This document shows, in pieces, positions 6,055 through 8,899 of a stretch of DNA of 8,899 bases; position 1 is the first letter of the stretch; each line of letters starts with the position of its first letter. The stretch covers positions 1 to 8,899 of the forward strand of contig DATANR010000118.1 of NCBI GenBank assembly GCA_036266155.1. Reading direction: 5' to 3'. The position numbers were made by a program, and so were the translations under genes. The notes below the pieces were generated by a model, which was given only the letters and a program-made list of their open reading frames with translations, did no database searches and was not told the origin of the DNA. The stretch is from SIAJ01 sp036266155 (GTDB taxonomy: Bacteria; Planctomycetota; Planctomycetia; Gemmatales; Gemmataceae).

Positions 6055-6687
6055 TCATTCTTTCCGGAAGATCACGGTCAAGACTTCTTCCACTGACGCA
6101 AACGACTTGCCGCTCGTCGCCGCCCGGTCGAGGCGGTTGCGAGCATCGACCGGCGACATGCCGAGCGTCAAGAGAGCAGTATAAGCATCTTCGAAGACGG
6201 TCCCATCGATGACCGGCATCGCCTTGCCCGCCGCGTCCGTCGTCGGAGCGGAACTGGCCATCGCGAAGCGCGTCACCTTGTTCTTGAGCGTCGCGATGAT
6301 CTGCTCGGCCGTCTGCTTGCCGATGCCGGGCATTGTCGTCAACCACTTGGCATCTTGCCGTTGAATCGCGTCGGCAACTTCCTTGATCGGCCGGCCGAGC
6401 GCCTTGAGAGCCTTCTTGGCGCCGATCTTGTCGACCGTGCAGAACAGTTCAAAAAACTCCAGCTCATTCTCGGCCATGAAGCCGACGCGCCGGGGGATCA
6501 TCTTGCTCGCATTCGCTCCGCCTTCGATGTATTCCAGAATGTGAAACGTGATCTCCTCGCCCGAGCGCGTCTGAATCTGCCGGCGCACGAATTCGGGGAT
6601 CAGCACCTGATACTCGAACGGCCCGACCTGAAGCCGAGCTTCGTCGTCGAACACGCGGTTCAGGGTGCCGGTCATCTTGGTGATCAT
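6055..6687 (-). CDS. ruvA: Holliday junction-binding protein RuvA
   Basis: RuvA tetramers hold the four-way junction open in a square-planar form and load RuvB rings. The 210-residue protein has the three RuvA domains: an N-terminal OB fold (1-75), two helix-hairpin-helix motifs (about 84-97 with Val-Asp-Lys-Ile-Gly-Ala-Lys, and 119-131 with Met-Pro-Gly-Ile-Gly-Lys-Gln-Thr-Ala-Glu), a flexible linker (about 140-160), and the C-terminal RuvB-binding domain ending in Val-Leu-Thr-Val-Ile-Phe-Arg-Lys-Glu. The acidic-pin region differs from E. coli: Glu55 is kept, Asp56 is Gly, and about seven extra residues follow before the Gly-Phe at 69-70. The start at 6687 gives the typical Met-Ile-Thr-Lys N-terminus, although a Met five residues in is possible. 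No Shine-Dalgarno is visible because a heptamer repeat abuts the ATG. Confidence 0.95.
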   Translation of the reverse strand: MITKMTGTLNRVFDDEARLQVGPFEYQVLIPEFVRRQIQTRSGEEITFHILEYIEGGANASKMIPRRVGFMAENELEFFELFCTVDKIGAKKALKALGRPIKEVADAIQRQDAKWLTTMPGIGKQTAEQIIATLKNKVTRFAMASSAPTTDAAGKAMPVIDGTVFEDAYTALLTLGMSPVDARNRLDRAATSGKSFASVEEVLTVIFRKE

Positions 6688-6722
6688 TCAGCGGTCAGCT
6701 TTCAGCGATTAGCGGTCAGCCG
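6688..6722 (-). repeat. Five-unit heptamer repeat filling the ruvC-ruvA junction
   Basis: Read on the plus strand, five consecutive 7-base units follow TYAGCNN (TCAGCGG, TCAGCTT, TCAGCGA, TTAGCGG, TCAGCCG). On the coding minus strand this is NNGCTRA five times, ending directly at the ruvA ATG. Its first unit supplies the ruvC TGA stop. Since 7 is not a multiple of 3, the array gives a TGA or TAA in every minus-strand frame. It occupies the whole 28-bp intergenic gap. Confidence 0.8.
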
Positions 6723-7297
6723 GTCAAGGTATCTTCAGCATCCGGGTCAAAGGCGGACATACGGATGCCGGTGCCGAGTTTGGCGGACTTCGGTTTGTTC
6801 GGCGTGTCGCGCTGGTAATAGTGGCAAAGCGCGATCGCCATCGCATCGGACACGTCGTGCGGCTCGGGCATTTCTTTCAGTTGAAACTCGCGCAGCATGG
6901 CGAGTTGCATCTGCTCCTTGCCGGCCCGGCCGCTGCCGGTCACCGCCTTTTTAACCTGCGTCGACGCGTAGCTCGCGACCTTCAGGTTCCGCTGCCCACC
7001 CGCGAGTAGGATGACGCCTCGTGCGTGGCCCATCAGGATTGCCGTCCGCGGATGATCGTAATGAGCATAGAGTTGCTCGACTGCCAGGTCGGTCACGCGA
7101 AATTGGTCGATCGTCTCAATCACACCATCGTAAATCGCTTTGAGGCGCAGCGACATGTCGGCAGCGGCCCGGCTTTCTTGTGACTTGATGACGCCCGCCT
7201 CCACAAGCCGCGGCCCAATCGGCTGGACCTCAATGACTGCGTAACCGGTCGTGTTGAGACCGGGGTCGATGCCGAGGATGCGAATCGGGGCGGCCAT
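6716..7297 (-). CDS. ruvC: Crossover junction endodeoxyribonuclease RuvC
   Basis: RuvC is the dimeric resolvase that nicks two strands of a Holliday junction symmetrically, with magnesium held by four acidic residues. All four are present in an RNase H-like fold: Asp11 (Gly-Ile-Asp-Pro-Gly), Glu74 (Val-Glu-Gln), Asp148 and Asp151 (His-Asp-Val-Ser-Asp-Ala), matching E. coli Asp7, Glu66, Asp138 and Asp141. The basic loop Val-Lys-Lys-Ala-Val-Thr-Gly-x-Gly is at 115-123. At 193 residues it is slightly longer than E. coli RuvC (173), with a short polar tail after about residue 165. The ATG lies 4 bp after the cysS TAA, so the two are probably translated in tandem. The stop lies inside the first unit of the heptamer repeat leading to ruvA. 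Confidence 0.97.
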   Translation of the reverse strand: MAAPIRILGIDPGLNTTGYAVIEVQPIGPRLVEAGVIKSQESRAAADMSLRLKAIYDGVIETIDQFRVTDLAVEQLYAHYDHPRTAILMGHARGVILLAGGQRNLKVASYASTQVKKAVTGSGRAGKEQMQLAMLREFQLKEMPEPHDVSDAMAIALCHYYQRDTPNKPKSAKLGTGIRMSAFDPDAEDTLTG

Positions 7298-7301
7298 GGT
7301 G

Positions 7302-8849
7302 TTACCCGACGCGCCAGGTTGTCCCTGCGGGGCGATCTTCTAAAGTGACGCCGAGTTCGCCGAGGCGTTGGCGAATGATGTCGGTCTGGCCGAAGAGCAT
7401 CTTTTTCGTCGGATCGTCCTTGGTCGTGATCTTCTTGGCTTCGGCCCGCAGGTTGTTGCGCAGTTCGATGACGAGTTGCATCAACCCCGATACAAGTTTG
7501 TCGTCGCCCCCCAGATTAGCCGCTTGCGGTTTCTCGTAGAAGAGGCCGAGGACGACGCCGAGTTCCTTGAACAAAAGCATTCCGTCTTCGAAATCCGCCT
7601 TCGTCGCCGCGTCGGCTTTTGCTGGCTCTTCGAGTTTACCAGCGTCGGCGATCCCGTTGAGGAACCGGGCCATTTCGAACAGTACGCCGACCGCGCCGCC
7701 CGTATTGAAGTCGTCATCCATGAAATCGCGATATCGGGTCAGAAACTCGGCCAATTCCGGCTTGCGGAACGCGCGGTTCTCCTGCACCTTCGTCGGCACG
7801 GCGGCACCGTAGAAGCTCTTGCCGGTGATGCGGTCGAAGCGTTCGGCCAGGCGAACGAAGGTATCGTGTCCCTTGCAAACGTTTGTCATGTTGGGTGGAA
7901 CTGGCGGCGCATCTGGCTTACGCGGATCCCACTCGCCGATGTCGATCGGAGATCGATAGTGCGTGCTGATGATGAAGAACCGTAGCGCTTCACCCGTCAC
8001 GTGCTTCAACGCATCGACTACATTTAGCACGTTGCCGACCGAGCCCGCCATCTTCTCAGGCCCCTTCAGCAGTCCGTTGTGCATCCAGACACGCGAGAAC
8101 GGCTTGCCCGTGGCCGACTCCGATTGAGCCAGTTCGTTCTCGTGGTGCGGAAAGCGCAGATCGAGCCCGCCGCCGTGGATGTCAAGCGTTTCTCCGAGGT
8201 GCTTGATCGCCATACAGGTGCATTCGATATGCCAGCCCGGCCGGCCGCTGCCCCAGGGGCTATCCCACGCAGGTTCGCCGGGCTTGGCGCCCTTCCAAAG
8301 TGCGAAGTCGCCGGGGTTCTTCTTCTTGCCGCTCACTTCGACGCGGGCGCCCTCCTCCAGCGCTGCCGGGTCGAAGCCGCACAGTTTGCCGTAGTCTTCG
8401 TCCTTCGCCACGTTGAAGTAGACGTCGCCGCTCGCGGGATAGGCAAAGCCTTTGTCCACGAGACCGCCGATCGTCTTGATCATGTCGCCGATGTGCTCGG
8501 TCGCTTTCGGGAAGGCGTCGATGCCCGTCACGTTGAGCTTCTTCAGGCAATCGAAATAGTCGACCGTCATGCGCTCGGCGAGGTCCTTGACCGTCGTGTT
8601 CTGCTTGGCCGCGGCAGCGATCAGCTTGTCGTCAACGTCGGTGATGTTGACGAGCCACTTCACCGGATAGCCGAGGTAGTTCAAGTAGCGCTTGACTGTG
8701 TCGAAGATGACGGGTCCGACCATGTGGCCGATATGGCTCGGCTTGTAAACCGTGGGCCCGCAGACGTACATGGTGACCAGTTCGCCCGGCCGTTTGTGGA
8801 ACGGCGCCTTCTTGCGCGTCAGCGTGCTGTACACCTGCAATGGCGGCAT
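7302..8849 (-). CDS. cysS: Cysteinyl-tRNA synthetase
   Basis: This class I synthetase charges tRNA-Cys with cysteine using ATP. The 515-residue protein is longer than E. coli CysRS (461). The catalytic Rossmann domain opens with Cys30-Gly-Pro-Thr-Val-Tyr and His39-Ile-Gly-His42. The zinc ligands that select cysteine are Cys30, Cys210, His235 and Glu239, matching E. coli Cys28, Cys209, His234 and Glu238. The anticodon-binding helical domain follows after about residue 310, with an extra Pro-rich stretch (about 310-325). One thing is odd: the KMSKS loop reads Lys266-Met-Ala-Gly-Ser270, so the second lysine (E. coli Lys269) is glycine. The start is supported by AAGGA at 8856-8860, 6 nt upstream. 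It is the first visible gene of the minus-strand ruv block, 4 bp ahead of ruvC. Confidence 0.96.
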   Translation of the reverse strand: MPPLQVYSTLTRKKAPFHKRPGELVTMYVCGPTVYKPSHIGHMVGPVIFDTVKRYLNYLGYPVKWLVNITDVDDKLIAAAAKQNTTVKDLAERMTVDYFDCLKKLNVTGIDAFPKATEHIGDMIKTIGGLVDKGFAYPASGDVYFNVAKDEDYGKLCGFDPAALEEGARVEVSGKKKNPGDFALWKGAKPGEPAWDSPWGSGRPGWHIECTCMAIKHLGETLDIHGGGLDLRFPHHENELAQSESATGKPFSRVWMHNGLLKGPEKMAGSVGNVLNVVDALKHVTGEALRFFIISTHYRSPIDIGEWDPRKPDAPPVPPNMTNVCKGHDTFVRLAERFDRITGKSFYGAAVPTKVQENRAFRKPELAEFLTRYRDFMDDDFNTGGAVGVLFEMARFLNGIADAGKLEEPAKADAATKADFEDGMLLFKELGVVLGLFYEKPQAANLGGDDKLVSGLMQLVIELRNNLRAEAKKITTKDDPTKKMLFGQTDIIRQRLGELGVTLEDRPAGTTWRVG

Positions 8850-8882
8850 GGACGGTCCTTTCGCATTTTCCGGCTCCCCTCT

Positions 8883-8899
8883 CCCCCCGCTTCGGGGGG
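8883..8899. repeat. GC hairpin at the right edge, upstream of cysS
   Basis: CCCCCCG (8883-8889) pairs with CGGGGGG (8893-8899) around a CTT loop. The preceding CTCCCCTCT on the plus strand suggests the dyad continues beyond the window. It may be a terminator for an upstream gene or one copy of a dispersed palindrome; it is cut by the window end. Confidence 0.55.

Noticed and set aside
6032..6346. Long N-terminal extension of the TIGR03067 protein
   Set aside because: It overlaps ruvA in another frame and would place the signal peptide internally; GGAGG plus ATG at 6031 explains the start.

Overview
The window most likely comes from a planctomycete. It is GC-rich. One gene (5594-6031, minus) encodes a secreted protein with the TIGR03067 domain, a family described as planctomycete-specific. 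The RuvA here carries an insertion that I associate, without having checked, with that phylum. No rRNA or tRNA gene, CRISPR array or intact insertion sequence is visible.

Layout. Plus-strand block (1-3392): the last 39 codons of an unidentified gene (2-121); a gene-poor stretch (122-372) with a short GC hairpin; an 80-residue protein of unknown function (373-615); a 721-residue FadJ/FadB-like multifunctional beta-oxidation protein (700-2865); and a RidA/YjgF-superfamily protein (2922-3392). Convergence zone (3393-3655): no gene, but three copies of one 12-base motif that can form two competing hairpins, plus a 14-bp palindrome. Minus-strand block (8849 down to 3656): cysS, ruvC, ruvA, the TIGR03067 secreted protein, ruvB and an HNH nuclease gene. 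Several junctions are tight: 4 bp for cysS-ruvC, 28 bp for ruvC-ruvA, 23 bp for ruvA-TIGR03067 and 3 bp for ruvB-HNH. The one wide gap, 171 bp between the TIGR03067 gene and ruvB, is filled by a nested palindromic repeat of four hairpins.

How the genes work together. RuvA and RuvB form the Holliday-junction branch-migration motor and RuvC is the resolvase, so the minus block is a recombination-repair operon led by cysteinyl-tRNA synthetase. Two extra genes ride in it: the secreted TIGR03067 protein, with no obvious link to repair, and the HNH protein, whose start is almost fused to the ruvB stop. The plus block combines a fatty-acid beta-oxidation enzyme with a RidA-type protein; a functional link between these two is only inferred from adjacency.

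I did not find a clear, self-contained undescribed system. The items most worth a second look are the HNH gene coupled to ruvB, the nested palindrome ahead of ruvB, the heptamer repeat between ruvC and ruvA that gives stops in all three frames, the CysRS KMSKS motif lacking its second lysine, and the FadJ-like protein with altered active-site motifs.
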